NCBI RefSeq assembly: GCF_001192835.1
Contig: NZ_DF968182.1
Location: forward strand, 2,327,113-2,391,112
Direction of reading: 5' to 3'
DNA length: 64,000 bases
DNA from: Lentimicrobium saccharophilum
GTDB taxonomy: Bacteria; Bacteroidota; Bacteroidia; Bacteroidales; Lentimicrobiaceae
Shown: positions 9,409 to 19,500 of the stretch, piece by piece
How the letters are laid out: every line of letters starts with the position of its first letter
Numbering within the stretch: position 1 is the first letter of the stretch
The notes under the pieces: model-generated
What the model saw: the letters and a program-made list of their open reading frames with translations, nothing else
What the model was told of the DNA's origin: nothing
The model's database searches: none
Position numbers and translations under genes: made by a program

Positions 9409-11259
9409 ATGGTAAAAACTAAAAGTAATGTTATCCAGAGGGATGCTGTGGTCGTGAAGTTTGTTGGCGACTCAGGAGACGGAATGCAGCTTTCCGGGAC
9501 TTTGTTTTCTGACACTGCAGCCCTTGAGGGACTTGACCTGGCCACATTTCCTGACTATCCTGCCGAAATCCGTGCGCCTCATAACACAATTGCCGGTGTA
9601 TCGGGATTCCAGGTGCATGTGGGTACCAAAAAAATTGAAACGACGGGTGACCTGTGCGACGTGCTTGTCGCGATGAATCCCGCATCGCTTAAAGCCAACC
9701 TGAAATGGGCCAAGCCGGGCGCAACCATTATTGTGGATGAAAATGCCTTCGATGAGGCTGCACTTAAGAAATCAGGATATACTGAAAATCCGCTGGAAAA
9801 CGGCAGCCTGTCAGGCTATAATCTTGTAAAAGCACCCATCACCCTGCTTACGCGTGAAGCGGTGAAGCACCTTTCGATAGATAATAAAAGTGCGGAGCGC
9901 AGTAAAAATATGTTTGCGCTGGGCATGATGTACCACCTGTTCGGATGGAGTTCAAAACACACTTATGATTTCTTTGATAAAAAATTTAAAAATAAACCGG
10001 ATGTCATTGCAGCCAACAAGGCGGTGCTTGAAGCAGGTTTCAACTATGCTGAAACCATAGAGGCCCTGGCTTCCGTATTTCAGGTTTCCAAAGCAAAAAT
10101 GGAACCCGGCCGCTACCGCAATATTACCGGCAATGTGGCAACGGCATGGGGTTTTCTGGCTGCTTCGGAACGTTCGGGCCGCCCGTTGTTCCTTGGCTCC
10201 TATCCCATTACCCCTGCAACCGAAATTCTGATTGAACTGGCCAAATACAAATCACTGGGCGCAAAGGTCTTTCAGGCTGAAGACGAAATCGCCGGCATCT
10301 GTTCAGCCATCGGCGCCAGTTACACCGGATCCCTTGCACTTACTACCACCTCCGGACCCGGACTTTCGCTGAAGAGCGAAGCCATCGGCCTTGCCGTTAT
10401 GACGGAACTACCGCTTGTTATTGTAAACGTACAGCGTGGCGGACCCAGTACCGGATTGCCCACCAAATCGGAGCAGAGCGATCTCTACCAGGCACTTTTC
10501 GGACGCAACGGAGAATGCCCCGCCGTGGTCATAGCAGCATCCTCTTCGGCTAATTGCTTCTACTACGCTTACATGGCATCGAAAATCGCCATGGAACACA
10601 TGACCCCTGTCATCCTGCTTACCGATGGTTATCTTGGCAACGGCTCACAACTCTTCCGTATCCCGAAGGTGGCTGAGTTGCCCGAAATCAAACCGCCTAT
10701 TGCCAAACCCAACGACCCGGACTTCAAGCCTTACCGCCGCAATCCGGAAACCCTGGCCCGCCAATGGGCACTGCCCGGAACCGAAGGACTGCGCCACAGG
10801 GTAGGCGGACTTGAAAAAGAAGACATCTATGGCAATGTATCCACCGATCCGCTCAATCACCAGAAAATGGTTGACCTGCGCGAAGCCAAGGTGCAAAAAG
10901 TTGCTGAATTCATCCCTGAGCAGGGAATCACCGGAACAAAAGAGGGTGATGTGCTGGTGGTAAGCTGGGGCGGAACCTACGGACCGGTGTCGGAAGCCGT
11001 GGAAGTTCTGCAGAAGGAAGGCAAAAGCATCAGCCATGCCCACTTTAACTACATCATGCCACTGCCGAAGAATACTGCCAATGTATTGAACGGATTTAAG
11101 AAAGTGATCGTATGTGAACTCAATAGCGGTCAGTTCGTAAACTACCTTAAAATGACCCACCCGGGACACAACTATCTGAAATACAATAAAGTTCAGGGGT
11201 TGCCATTTACAGTTACCGAATTGGTCAATGTTTTTAACGCAACGATGGAGGAGAAATAA
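9409..11259 (+). CDS. korA: 2-oxoglutarate:ferredoxin oxidoreductase, fused gamma/alpha subunit
   Basis: The large subunit (616 residues) of a 2-oxoacid:ferredoxin oxidoreductase, which reversibly decarboxylates 2-oxoglutarate to succinyl-CoA with ferredoxin as electron acceptor. The N-terminal gamma domain (~15-195) contains FVGDSGDGMQLSG and the FPDYPAEIRAP segment. The alpha/pyrimidine-binding domain (~215-590) contains GSYPITPATEIL, the EDEIAGICSAIGASYTG segment and TTTSGPGLSLKSEAIGLA. This gamma-alpha fusion paired with a separate beta subunit is the KorAB type; preference for 2-oxoglutarate over other 2-oxoacids is inferred from family resemblance. The korB ribosome binding site lies inside its last codons, giving translational coupling. 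Confidence 0.93.
   Translation: MVKTKSNVIQRDAVVVKFVGDSGDGMQLSGTLFSDTAALEGLDLATFPDYPAEIRAPHNTIAGVSGFQVHVGTKKIETTGDLCDVLVAMNPASLKANLKWAKPGATIIVDENAFDEAALKKSGYTENPLENGSLSGYNLVKAPITLLTREAVKHLSIDNKSAERSKNMFALGMMYHLFGWSSKHTYDFFDKKFKNKPDVIAANKAVLEAGFNYAETIEALASVFQVSKAKMEPGRYRNITGNVATAWGFLAASERSGRPLFLGSYPITPATEILIELAKYKSLGAKVFQAEDEIAGICSAIGASYTGSLALTTTSGPGLSLKSEAIGLAVMTELPLVIVNVQRGGPSTGLPTKSEQSDLYQALFGRNGECPAVVIAASSSANCFYYAYMASKIAMEHMTPVILLTDGYLGNGSQLFRIPKVAELPEIKPPIAKPNDPDFKPYRRNPETLARQWALPGTEGLRHRVGGLEKEDIYGNVSTDPLNHQKMVDLREAKVQKVAEFIPEQGITGTKEGDVLVVSWGGTYGPVSEAVEVLQKEGKSISHAHFNYIMPLPKNTANVLNGFKKVIVCELNSGQFVNYLKMTHPGHNYLKYNKVQGLPFTVTELVNVFNATMEEK
11247..11253 (+). promoter_or_regulatory. Strong Shine-Dalgarno site of korB
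   Basis: GGAGGAG, 8 bases before the korB ATG and within the last codons of korA. Strong Shine-Dalgarno sites are unusual in this phylum, where start regions are mostly A-rich, so it probably serves tight coupling and balanced korA/korB expression. Confidence 0.6.
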
Positions 11260-11261
11260 TC

Positions 11262-12305
11262 ATGAACAATCAACCTAACTTAACCGTAGAACGTTCTTCC
11301 GTAGAACTGACCAAAGAGGACTTTGTAAGCGACCAGATGGTTAAATGGTGCCCGGGCTGCGGTGCTCATGCCATCCTCTCTTCCGTTGCCAATGTTTTTC
11401 CTAAAATCGGATACCGTAAGGAAAACTTTATGTTCGTTTCAGGCATCGGATGTTCCTCACGGTTTCCCTATTATGTTAACACTTACGGCATCCATGGTAT
11501 TCACGGCCGGGCGGCAGCCATCGCTTCAGGCGTGAAAATCTCAAATCCCCATCTCAGTGTCTGGGTAGCTACCGGCGACGGTGACTCCATGGCCATCGGA
11601 GGAAACCATTTTATTCACATTATCCGCAGAAACATTGATGTGAATATTATGCTTTTCAACAACCAGATTTACGGGCTGACCAAAGGTCAGTATTCGCCCA
11701 CCACGCCTATGGGAAGCATCACCAAAACATCTCCCCAGGGAACCATTGAACATCCGTTTAACCCCGGCGAACTTGTGCTGGGCGCACAGGGAACTTTCTT
11801 TGCCAGGGTAATTGATGCCGTGCCCAGATTGATGACCGAGGTAATGTTTGAGGCCGCCAAACACGACGGAACTTCGGTTGTGGAAATCCTGCAGAATTGC
11901 ATAATTTTTGCCGACAAAACCCATGATTCTGTCACAAATAAGGAACACCGCGACGACCGAACCATTGTCCTCCGCAACGGCGAACCCATGATCTTCGGAA
12001 AAAACAAAGACAAGGGCATCCGCCTGAACGGAACACGACTTGAAGTTGTAAACCTTGGCGAAAACGGCGTAACCGAGGAAGATCTGCTTGTGCATGACGC
12101 CTATCAGCAGGATCCCGGCATTCACCTGATGCTGGCCAAAATGTCATATCCCCACTTCCCCGTTGCACTCGGCGTGATCCGTTCGGCCATGTACCCCACC
12201 TACGATGATATGGTGGAAGAACAGATCGCCTATGCGAAAGCCAACCAGAAAATCAAAACTGTTGACGATCTGCTGAACAGCGGCGAAACCTGGGAAATCA
12301 AATAA
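11262..12305 (+). CDS. korB: 2-oxoglutarate:ferredoxin oxidoreductase, beta subunit
   Basis: The TPP-binding beta subunit, 347 residues. Cys30 and Cys33 in WCPGCGAH, together with GIGCSSRFPYY and a later cysteine, are the [4Fe-4S] ligands found in Kor/Por beta subunits. The TPP/Mg motif is ATGDGDSMAIGGNH, followed by NNQIYGLTKGQYSPTT. The C-terminal extension after ~225 is typical of KorB. The ATG lies two bases after the korA stop. An intrinsic terminator follows directly, so the transcript is korA-korB only. Confidence 0.93.
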   Translation: MNNQPNLTVERSSVELTKEDFVSDQMVKWCPGCGAHAILSSVANVFPKIGYRKENFMFVSGIGCSSRFPYYVNTYGIHGIHGRAAAIASGVKISNPHLSVWVATGDGDSMAIGGNHFIHIIRRNIDVNIMLFNNQIYGLTKGQYSPTTPMGSITKTSPQGTIEHPFNPGELVLGAQGTFFARVIDAVPRLMTEVMFEAAKHDGTSVVEILQNCIIFADKTHDSVTNKEHRDDRTIVLRNGEPMIFGKNKDKGIRLNGTRLEVVNLGENGVTEEDLLVHDAYQQDPGIHLMLAKMSYPHFPVALGVIRSAMYPTYDDMVEEQIAYAKANQKIKTVDDLLNSGETWEIK

Positions 12306-12328
12306 ACCGGCTTAACCCGGTTTTGAGA

Positions 12329-12359
12329 GGCCTGTTTCTTTCCCGAAGCAGGCCTTTTT
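12329..12359 (+). terminator. Intrinsic terminator after korAB
   Basis: The GGCCTG/CAGGCC stem carries a pyrimidine-rich loop that can extend with CTT/AAG pairs, followed by TTTTT. It begins 24 bases after the korB stop. A smaller AACCGG/CCGGTT stem lies immediately upstream. Confidence 0.8.
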
Positions 12360-12405
12360 CTGTTTTCCGTCAGGACATCTGCCCGTCTCAGCCGGGCTGA
12401 CCGCT

Positions 12406-12693
12406 TTATTCATGCAGGATGACCCCGGCGTATTCAGGATGCTTCCTGAACATGGCCACCACAAAAGGGCAAACCGGCCTGATCTTCAGGTTGCGCTGTG
12501 ATGCCATTGTTACAATAGCATCCAGCAATTTTTTACCCGTACCGGTGCCGCGCAACGATTCATCCACCCTCGTATGATCAATGATGATATGATCTTTCCC
12601 GCCCGAAATCCAGGTCATTTCGGCCAGCGACCCGTTATCCCCCTGGATAAAGGCACGCCCGCTGCCTTGTGAATCAAAAAGTTGTATTTCCAT
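12406..12693 (-). CDS. Small GNAT-family N-acetyltransferase (Acetyltransf_CG type)
   Basis: A 95-residue minimal GNAT protein of the PF14542/YjdJ group. The acetyl-CoA pyrophosphate-binding motif is LRGTGTGKKLLDAIV (R/Q-x-x-G-x-G/A pattern), preceded by the strand ITWISGG...IIIDHTRVDESL and followed by KIRPVCPFVVAMFRKHPEY, the conserved C-terminal signature of this group. The acceptor substrate is unknown. It converges with korB and diverges from the next gene. Confidence 0.85.
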   Translation of the reverse strand: MEIQLFDSQGSGRAFIQGDNGSLAEMTWISGGKDHIIIDHTRVDESLRGTGTGKKLLDAIVTMASQRNLKIRPVCPFVVAMFRKHPEYAGVILHE

Positions 12694-12886
12694 AACTTCA
12701 TTTCAATTAGCTATATAACACCTGAAAACCACAAAAGGTTAAACAGAGCCAAAACGACCAAAGTTTATTTCCAAGCAGCGGGATTCTGCAAAACCGGGAA
12801 TACCATTTAAGTAAAGGATTTTATGCCAATGGCTGACAATCCGGCCATATACAGAATCAAATATCCATTATTCAAACAAAATAACC

Positions 12887-12894
12887 TATATTTG
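12887..12894 (+). promoter_or_regulatory. -7 element before the membrane-anchored hypothetical gene
   Basis: TATATTTG, 26 bases upstream of the ATG at 12921, in an AT-rich region. No TTTG occurs at the expected upstream distance. Confidence 0.45.
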
Positions 12895-12920
12895 TTTTTA
12901 ATCTTTAACGATATATAGTT

Positions 12921-13433
12921 ATGTTCGAGAATCTATCAATTGGACTGGACATTGCCACGGCATTGTCAGTAATTGCGGCAGCGGCTGCCTTTATCTGGAA
13001 TTCGGCCCTGGCCAGAAGAAAATCAAAACTTGACCGGCGGAAGGAAATTATCAAATCCCATGTTTACCGCACCGTTGAAAAGATCATCAGGGACTCAAGC
13101 GACATTTTCAGGGAAACAAAGAAAATCGAATACCGGCTCAGGGACGGGGAAACCACCCAGAACCTGAATCAATGGAAGGACCTGATTCTTGAACTTACCG
13201 GTTCATTCAGGTGGCTGATCCCCCTCGATCAGGTGTATGGAGATGGAAGATTTGAGCTGATTTACAAAGAATACAGCGAGGAGCTGGATGAATTTATCCG
13301 CCGCTTTGCAAAGCTTGTGAGCCCTGAGAGCAATGAATCATGGGATTTCTATGATACCATGGATCAGCCCAACCGGATTACCCTGAAATATATCACCCGG
13401 CTTTATCAGGAAACGGAAAATTACCTGCAGTAA
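12921..13433 (+). CDS. Hypothetical protein with one N-terminal membrane helix
   Basis: A 170-residue protein I do not recognise. Residues ~10-30 form a single hydrophobic, alanine-rich segment (ALSVIAAAAAFIW), followed by a strongly basic stretch (ARRKSKLDRRKE), which by the positive-inside rule predicts a cytoplasmic C-terminal domain. The rest is helical and charged and ends in RLYQETENYLQ. There are no cysteines or obvious catalytic motifs. It has its own -7 element and is flanked by genes on the opposite strand, so it is probably monocistronic. A structural or regulatory membrane-tethered role is possible but unsupported. Confidence 0.75.
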   Translation: MFENLSIGLDIATALSVIAAAAAFIWNSALARRKSKLDRRKEIIKSHVYRTVEKIIRDSSDIFRETKKIEYRLRDGETTQNLNQWKDLILELTGSFRWLIPLDQVYGDGRFELIYKEYSEELDEFIRRFAKLVSPESNESWDFYDTMDQPNRITLKYITRLYQETENYLQ

Positions 13434-13525
13434 GGTTCAGCGGCTGATGAAAGCCTGACCGGCAGATGTTCAGGCGCCTGCGGATGCCCGGAAAGGTTGC
13501 CGGTGCTCCGGCCAACCGGTAAATG

Positions 13526-14299
13526 TCAGCGGACGATAAACTTAGTGAATGCAGCACGCCGGCCATCAGCCGTTAATATGGCCACATACATTCCTCCGGC
13601 AAGTTGCAGCGATTGTCCGGATGCGGTCGGGAATCCTTCAAATACCCGGCGTCCGTCCATTCCATATACCGCCAGCCGGTAAACTTTGTCCTTCAAGCCG
13701 GCTGGAACAATCTGAACAACTCGCTCATCCGGATAGAAAACCTGCAGGCGCTCCCTTGTTTCCGGCTGCAGCAATCCGGCATTCACGGTACAACTCATTG
13801 GAGAACCACCTGCCGCCAGCACTTCCGCATTGATGTTGACCGCTTCCGGAGGCCAGATATGATTGTTGAGTATGCTGCGGTCGGGCGCAATCAGGATAAC
13901 GGTAGGGTACGACTGCACCTGATAGATATCTACCACGGCATTGCCGCCGCCCTGCAATCCGCTTACCGAAGGATAATAAGCGCCCCAGACGGAGTCAAAC
14001 TGCCGCACAAGGTCATTGTCGCTGCCCCAGTTGATGCCAAGGTAAATGACATCACTATAGTTGCATCCAAAATACTCATAGGATGCACTGACCTCGGAAG
14101 CATAAGTCTGACAGGGCCCGCAATTGGTGGTGAAAAAGTCTATCACCACCAGCTTACCGTCATCCAGATAATCATACAGGTGGTGCTGATTCCCGTCAAC
14201 ATCCTTGACGGTAAAATCCGGGGCGGTTTCCACTGCCACCTGTGCGCTGAGCGAATGCGCCGCAATCAGGAATACAAAAAGGTGTAACAACAACCGCAT
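13526..14299 (-). CDS. Secreted thioredoxin-like protein with T9SS type A sorting domain
   Basis: A 257-residue exported protein. Residues 1-20 are a signal peptide ending SLSAQ. A TlpA/AhpC-like thioredoxin domain follows (~25-165), with the redox pair Cys60-Gly-Pro-Cys63 in TTNCGPCQ and the cis-proline region QSYPTVILIAPD. The last ~75 residues carry a T9SS type A sorting domain (VYGMDGRRVFEG, then GGMYVAILTADGRR...KFIVR). It should therefore cross the outer membrane and be released or surface-anchored. Substrates are unknown; reducing or forming disulfides in other surface proteins is a reasonable guess. Upstream on the same strand, 96 bases away, is deoC, with a candidate promoter in between. 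Confidence 0.87.
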   Translation of the reverse strand: MRLLLHLFVFLIAAHSLSAQVAVETAPDFTVKDVDGNQHHLYDYLDDGKLVVIDFFTTNCGPCQTYASEVSASYEYFGCNYSDVIYLGINWGSDNDLVRQFDSVWGAYYPSVSGLQGGGNAVVDIYQVQSYPTVILIAPDRSILNNHIWPPEAVNINAEVLAAGGSPMSCTVNAGLLQPETRERLQVFYPDERVVQIVPAGLKDKVYRLAVYGMDGRRVFEGFPTASGQSLQLAGGMYVAILTADGRRAAFTKFIVR

Positions 14300-14329
14300 A
14301 AAACAACCTGGTATAAAACGTTGAGGCCG

Positions 14330-14360
14330 TAAAAGTACTGCCTCATCCGATTATATGCAA
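14330..14360 (-). promoter_or_regulatory. Candidate promoter of the thioredoxin-like T9SS gene
   Basis: On the minus strand, TTG (14360-14358), 20 bases, then TACTTTTA (14337-14330), which differs from TAnnTTTG only at the last base. It lies ~30 bases from the ATG. Confidence 0.35.
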
Positions 14361-14395
14361 GTAATTAAATATATTTAAACTGCACAGCATCAACC

Positions 14396-15235
14396 TTATT
14401 TACCACTCAGTTCATTGGCCAGGTTGTCAGCCAGGCGGCTGGCGCCAATCCGGAACAGTACGGGGTTCAGCCATTCGGGGCCAAGAATGGATTCCACAAG
14501 CCTAACATAAACCAGCGCCTGCTCAGGGGTTGAAATGCCGCCGGCGGGCTTGAATCCCGTGATTTTTCCGGTGCTCTCGTAGTAATCGCGTATGGCCTGC
14601 AGCATAACATAAGCCGCTTCGGGGGTGGCTGCCGGGTTGATCTTTCCCGTGGAAGTTTTAATAAAATCGCCCCCCGCTTTCATGGCAATCACGGATGCAT
14701 CGTAGATCCTGGGAAGATCTGTCAGTTCCCCTGTTTCAAGAATGACCTTAAGATGAACATTCCCACAAACTTCTTTGATGGCGTTGATTTCATCAAATAC
14801 TTCAATATACTCTCCCTCAAGTAGTTTTCCCCTGGAAATGACCATATCTATTTCATCGGCGCCTTCTTCCACCGCGTATTTTACTTCCGCAAGTTTCACA
14901 TGAATGGGCGATTGCCCGGCAGGAAAAGCTCCGGCCACGCAGGCTGTATGAATACCGGTCCCTTCGAGCAGGGTATGCACCTGCCGTGCAAAAACCGGAT
15001 AGACACATACTGCCGCAACATTGGGAAGTCCTTTTTCACTAAAACTCACGGCCTTCCTGCAGAGCGCCTCTACCTTCTGCTTTGTATCGGCTCCTTCAAG
15101 GGTAGTCAGGTCGAGGATACCGAGTGCAAAACGCATGGCATCATGTTTACTACCGAATTCCTTAAAAGGATCAGCAAGGATTCCGGCAATCTGACCGGCA
15201 ACCACCTCCGGGGAAAAGTTATGGTGTTTGTTCAT
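14396..15235 (-). CDS. deoC: Deoxyribose-phosphate aldolase
   Basis: A class I aldolase of 279 residues that splits 2-deoxyribose-5-phosphate into acetaldehyde and glyceraldehyde-3-phosphate in deoxynucleoside catabolism. The Schiff-base lysine lies in GGDFIKTSTGKI, the second active-site lysine in TGFKPAGGIST, and the acid/base aspartate in EVKYAVEEGADEIDMVI. The protein is slightly longer than E. coli DeoC (259). The ATG at 15235 is chosen; an in-frame start seven codons upstream has no support. TAATTTTG at 15261-15254 could be its -7 element. No other nucleoside catabolism gene is adjacent. Confidence 0.95.
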   Translation of the reverse strand: MNKHHNFSPEVVAGQIAGILADPFKEFGSKHDAMRFALGILDLTTLEGADTKQKVEALCRKAVSFSEKGLPNVAAVCVYPVFARQVHTLLEGTGIHTACVAGAFPAGQSPIHVKLAEVKYAVEEGADEIDMVISRGKLLEGEYIEVFDEINAIKEVCGNVHLKVILETGELTDLPRIYDASVIAMKAGGDFIKTSTGKINPAATPEAAYVMLQAIRDYYESTGKITGFKPAGGISTPEQALVYVRLVESILGPEWLNPVLFRIGASRLADNLANELSGK

Positions 15236-15317
15236 ATCATTTAAGGTTAAGCGCAAAATTAAACGCTAATATAAGTTATTATCACTGAAGTGGACTCATG
15301 CCTTGCGAAGATCCGGG

Positions 15318-16154
15318 TTACAATGCCCCGGCAGGGTCCCAGCCGGTTACCAGGTTTTCATCCAGGCTGTTCAGCTCCTCCATATCATTTGCTGATATCT
15401 CAAAATCAAAAACATTGATGTTTTCAATGATCCGGGAAATTACGGATGATTTCGGGATAGCGGCAAAACCCTGCTGCAAAGCCCAACGGATCAGCAGCTG
15501 GGCAGTTGATTTTCCGTATTTTGAGGCAATTTTCTGCAAACGCGGATCTCCCAGCTTGACGCCTTTGGTCAGGGGACTGTATGCAACCGGTATAATGCCC
15601 GCATTGCGGCAGAGGTCAATGGTTTCAGCCCGGGTAGAGAATATATAAGGATGGAGTTCGATCTGATTGACAGCAGGCGGGACTTTGCAATAGCCCAGCA
15701 GTTCTTCAAGATGGTGCGCCATATAATTGCTGACCCCTATGGATTTACATTTTCCATCCTCAAGCAAGGTTTCAAGCGCCCGCCACGTGTCTTTACGCTT
15801 ACCCTGAACCGGCCAGTGAATCAGGTACAGGTCAACATAATCAAGACCAAGCCGGGCGAGGCTGGCATGACAGGCTTTGATGGCATGGTCGTATCCATGA
15901 TCCGAATTCCACAATTTGGTGGTGACAAATACCTGCTCCCTGGGGATCAGACTCGTAACCATGGCCTTGCCCACCACTTCCTCATTATGATAGATGGCTG
16001 CCGTATCAATATGCCGGTAACCGTTCTTCAGGGCATTGTCAACAGCTTTTTGGGTAAGGTGGTTATTGGGCATCTGGTATAACCCCAGCCCGACCACCGG
16101 CATGGCTGCTCCGGAATTTAAACGGAAAACATTGAGGGTTGACGGAAATTTCAT
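15318..16154 (-). CDS. Aldo/keto reductase
   Basis: A 278-residue NADPH-dependent oxidoreductase with the (beta/alpha)8 fold. The catalytic tetrad is visible: Asp and Tyr in GYRHIDTAAIYHNEE, Lys in VFVTTKLWNSDH, His in DLYLIHWPV. Cofactor-binding segments GVSNY and IPKSSVISRIIENINVFDFEIS are present. It resembles the AKR5 group (2,5-diketo-gluconate reductase/prostaglandin F synthase-like), but the carbonyl substrate is not predictable. The ATG at 16154 is used, since upstream in-frame sequence is not homologous. A TATTTTTG about 50 bases upstream could be its -7 element. Confidence 0.9.
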   Translation of the reverse strand: MKFPSTLNVFRLNSGAAMPVVGLGLYQMPNNHLTQKAVDNALKNGYRHIDTAAIYHNEEVVGKAMVTSLIPREQVFVTTKLWNSDHGYDHAIKACHASLARLGLDYVDLYLIHWPVQGKRKDTWRALETLLEDGKCKSIGVSNYMAHHLEELLGYCKVPPAVNQIELHPYIFSTRAETIDLCRNAGIIPVAYSPLTKGVKLGDPRLQKIASKYGKSTAQLLIRWALQQGFAAIPKSSVISRIIENINVFDFEISANDMEELNSLDENLVTGWDPAGAL

Positions 16155-16548
16155 AAGCGTCCTGTTTTGTAACGATGCCGGTTGAAATGGCAGTTTGCAC
16201 TTACAAAAATAACTCATTTAAAGGCTGACTGAATGCAAAAATCAAGGTTTCCCGGCTTTTCCTCCGCAGAATTCCCGCAAATCCCGTTAAGCCGGATGCC
16301 GGATGCATAAGAATTATTCAAATCAAATGCGTTCCAGGTATATGTATCAGATTCGTTTACAAGCTATACGCCTGATTCAATGCCCATTAAAGTGCTCCTC
16401 CGTTTTGAGCAGGCTGAAATTTTTATTTTTTTCAGGTTTTTAAGTATTACTTCCTGACTTATTGATGATAAACAAATGATTTCTTCAGGTCAATCAGCGC
16501 CTGAGGATGAAAAGAGTTCTTTACAAGCCGGAATTAAAATACAAGAAT
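16155..16548. other. Intergenic region upstream of the giant surface-protein gene
   Basis: 394 bases between two divergent genes. I find no bipartite TTTG...TAnnTTTG promoter on the plus strand for the giant gene. The region is AT-rich, with a T-tract (ATTTTTATTTTTTTC near 16420) and a short inverted GCCGGATGCCGGATGC segment around 16293. In-frame ATGs at 16507 and 16549 both precede the signal peptide. Confidence 0.5.
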
Positions 16549-19500
16549 ATGAAGACCTTTTACAGAATTTTCGGGGGGAAACGCGTAAGAAGGGCGCTCG
16601 TGTTATTTGCGCTTGTTTCATCAATACAAGCGATTTCACAGCCATGCTCTGTTCCTACGGAAGCTTTCCTTACAGGTAATGCTACGATTTGTCAGGGTTC
16701 GACCACGGATATATTGATTAATATTTCCGGCGGTGTCGCACCCTGGCGTGTCATATACAGTATTAACGGCGCATTACAGCCCGAAATAACCGGCATTATA
16801 AGCAGTCCCTATATAGTTACAACCGGAACTGCAGGGGATTACAAGATTGAGCAGGTATTGGATGCTGACGACTGTACCGGTGCAATTACCGGCAGTCCGG
16901 TCACCATACAGGTAAATCCCTTCCCCACCTCAGCCGGTGCCATAACCGGAAACGCCGCTGTTTGCCAGTCCACCAACGGGGTATCATATTCAGTTCCGGC
17001 GATCAGCAATGCAACAGGATATATCTGGGCACTGCCTTCAGGAGCAACAATAGCTTCGGGAAACAACACCAATTCCATCTCAGTTAACTTCAGCAGCGCC
17101 GCTTCCTCGGGGAATATCTCGGTTTATGGCACCAACAGCTGCGGAAACGGAGCTTCATCCGGTTTGTTTGTAACTGTTTCTCCCTTACCCGGAGCAGCTG
17201 GTGTTATATCCGGTTCCGCTTCGGTCTGTCAGGGTCAATCAGGGCTTAATTATTCAGTGAGCCCGGTTTCCGGCGCCACCTCTTATGAGTGGGCACTTCC
17301 GGCAGGTGCAACCATTACATCAGGATCAAACTCCAACAGCATCACGGTTTCATATTCCACTTCGGCAAGCTCGGGCCCGGTAGCGGTAAGAGGCATCAAC
17401 AGCTGCGGAAACGGCAGCTGGTCTCCTGATCTTCAGGTTACAGTCAATCAGCTGCCGGGCAATCCCGGTCCTGTAACCGGCTCTTCGGCGGTATGCCAGG
17501 GCCAGACAGGGGTTACCTACAGCGTTCCGGCCATTGCGCTTGCCAATGGTTATGAGTGGACCCTGCCAACAGGCGCCAGCATTATCAGCGGCGCAAACAC
17601 CAATCAGATAACAGTCAACTTCAGCCCAGCGGCGGTTTCCGGCGATATTCTGGTCAGAGGGCTTAACGGTTGCGGAGCCGGCCAGTGGTCGGCTGCTTTT
17701 GCAGTTACGGTGAGCAATCTTCCACTTGCAGCGGGCAATATTACGGGGCCCGCGCTGGTTTGTTCCAATCAGACAAATCTTGTTTACAGTATTGCACCGG
17801 TAGCTTATGCAGCCGGGTATGAGTGGCAATATCCGGCCGGGTTCACAGTGAGCGGACCGTCAAACGGAAGCACCCTCACCCTGAATGCATCCGGCGCTAC
17901 GGCCGGCATCGTCAGGGTACGGGCCGTTAATTCATGCGGCAGCGGCACCTGGTCGCCCGATCTCAGCCTGGCTGTCCATCCTTTGCCAACGGCAAATGCC
18001 GGACCTGACGCACAGATATGCGCCACCGCCAGCCATACCCTGTCAGGAAACGCAACAGATTACAGCAGTGTAAGCTGGAGCAGCAGTGGAAGCGGATCGT
18101 TCGTGAATCAGAATTCCCTGTCTGCAACTTATATTCCCAGTCCTGCAGATGCAGCGGCTGGCTCAGTCGTACTTACACTTACCGTAACATCGGCATCGCC
18201 CTGCATTGGCAGCACAACAGATCAGATGATCCTCACATTACTGTCCCTGCCGGTTGTGAATGCCGGACCTGATTTTTCATCCTGCGGCACTTCTGGTGCA
18301 ACCCTTGGCGGCAGCATGGCCTCCAACTACGGATCTTTGCTTTGGACCACTTCAGGAAGCGGCACCTTCTCAAACCCGGCTGCGCTGCACCCGGTGTACA
18401 ACCCCGACGCCAATGATGTGGCAACGGGATCAGTAACGCTTACATTGACAGCTTATGGAAATGCAGGATGCGCAGGCGAATCAGCCAGCGATCAGATGAC
18501 CCTGTTTCTCAATCCATTACCAGTTGCAAATGCCGGCAATGCCGCATCCACCTGCGAAGGTGAATCATATACCGTCACCGATGCCACGGCTTCAAACTTC
18601 GGGACCCTTACCTGGTCAAGCAACGGCACCGGAACCTTTACCAACAACGGCACGCTGAATCCCACCTATACTCCCAGCCTTGCCGATGCCATCAACGGAT
18701 CGGTAAATCTGACCCTTACCGCCACCCCATTGGCACCATGCCTTGGAAATGCCACTTCGGTAAAGACGCTCAGCATAACCCGCCTGGCTCTGGCCAATGC
18801 CGGACCTGACGGCAACTCCTGTGGCAATACTCCGTTTACCCTCAGCAGTGCTTCAGCCACCAATTATTCTTCACTGTTGTGGACCAGCAGCGGATCGGGT
18901 TCATTTGTAAATCCCGGCATCCTGAACGCCACTTATATTCCCGGAGCAGGAGACCTTGTGAGCGGATCGGTAACCCTTACCCTTACACTTACCGGAAACT
19001 CACCCTGTGCAACTCCGGTTTCAGATGATATGGTACTTTCCATTGGTGGCGAACCCACAGCTTATGCAGGACTTGACGGTCAAACCTGTGAAACCACTCC
19101 TTTTACAGTTACCACAGCAACGGCAACAAATTATTCTGCAATTAACTGGACGACCAGCGGAACCGGTATATTGTCAGATGCCGGATCATTAACACCGACA
19201 TATACACCATCAAACGCCGATGCACTTGCAGGAATTGTAACTTTATCGCTGACCGCTACCGGGCAGGCTCCCTGTACATCGACAATCACCGACATCATGC
19301 AGATTGTCGTCACACCTGCCCCCCTTGCCGACGCAGGGGCCAACTTCTCGGTCTGCAGCAGTAGCAGTTTTACTGTAACCGGGGCAAGTGCACAATATTA
19401 TTCTTCGATCAACTGGACATCATCGGGCACCGGTACGCTGGTAGATGCCAATCAGATAGACCCGACCTATACGCCAAGTGCTGCCGATATCGCCAACGGC

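Noticed and set aside
16231-16350. Hairpin-like GCCGGATGCCGGATGC segment as a riboswitch
   Set aside because: Only a short direct/inverted repeat, not placed in a leader of a matching gene and without a known aptamer pattern.
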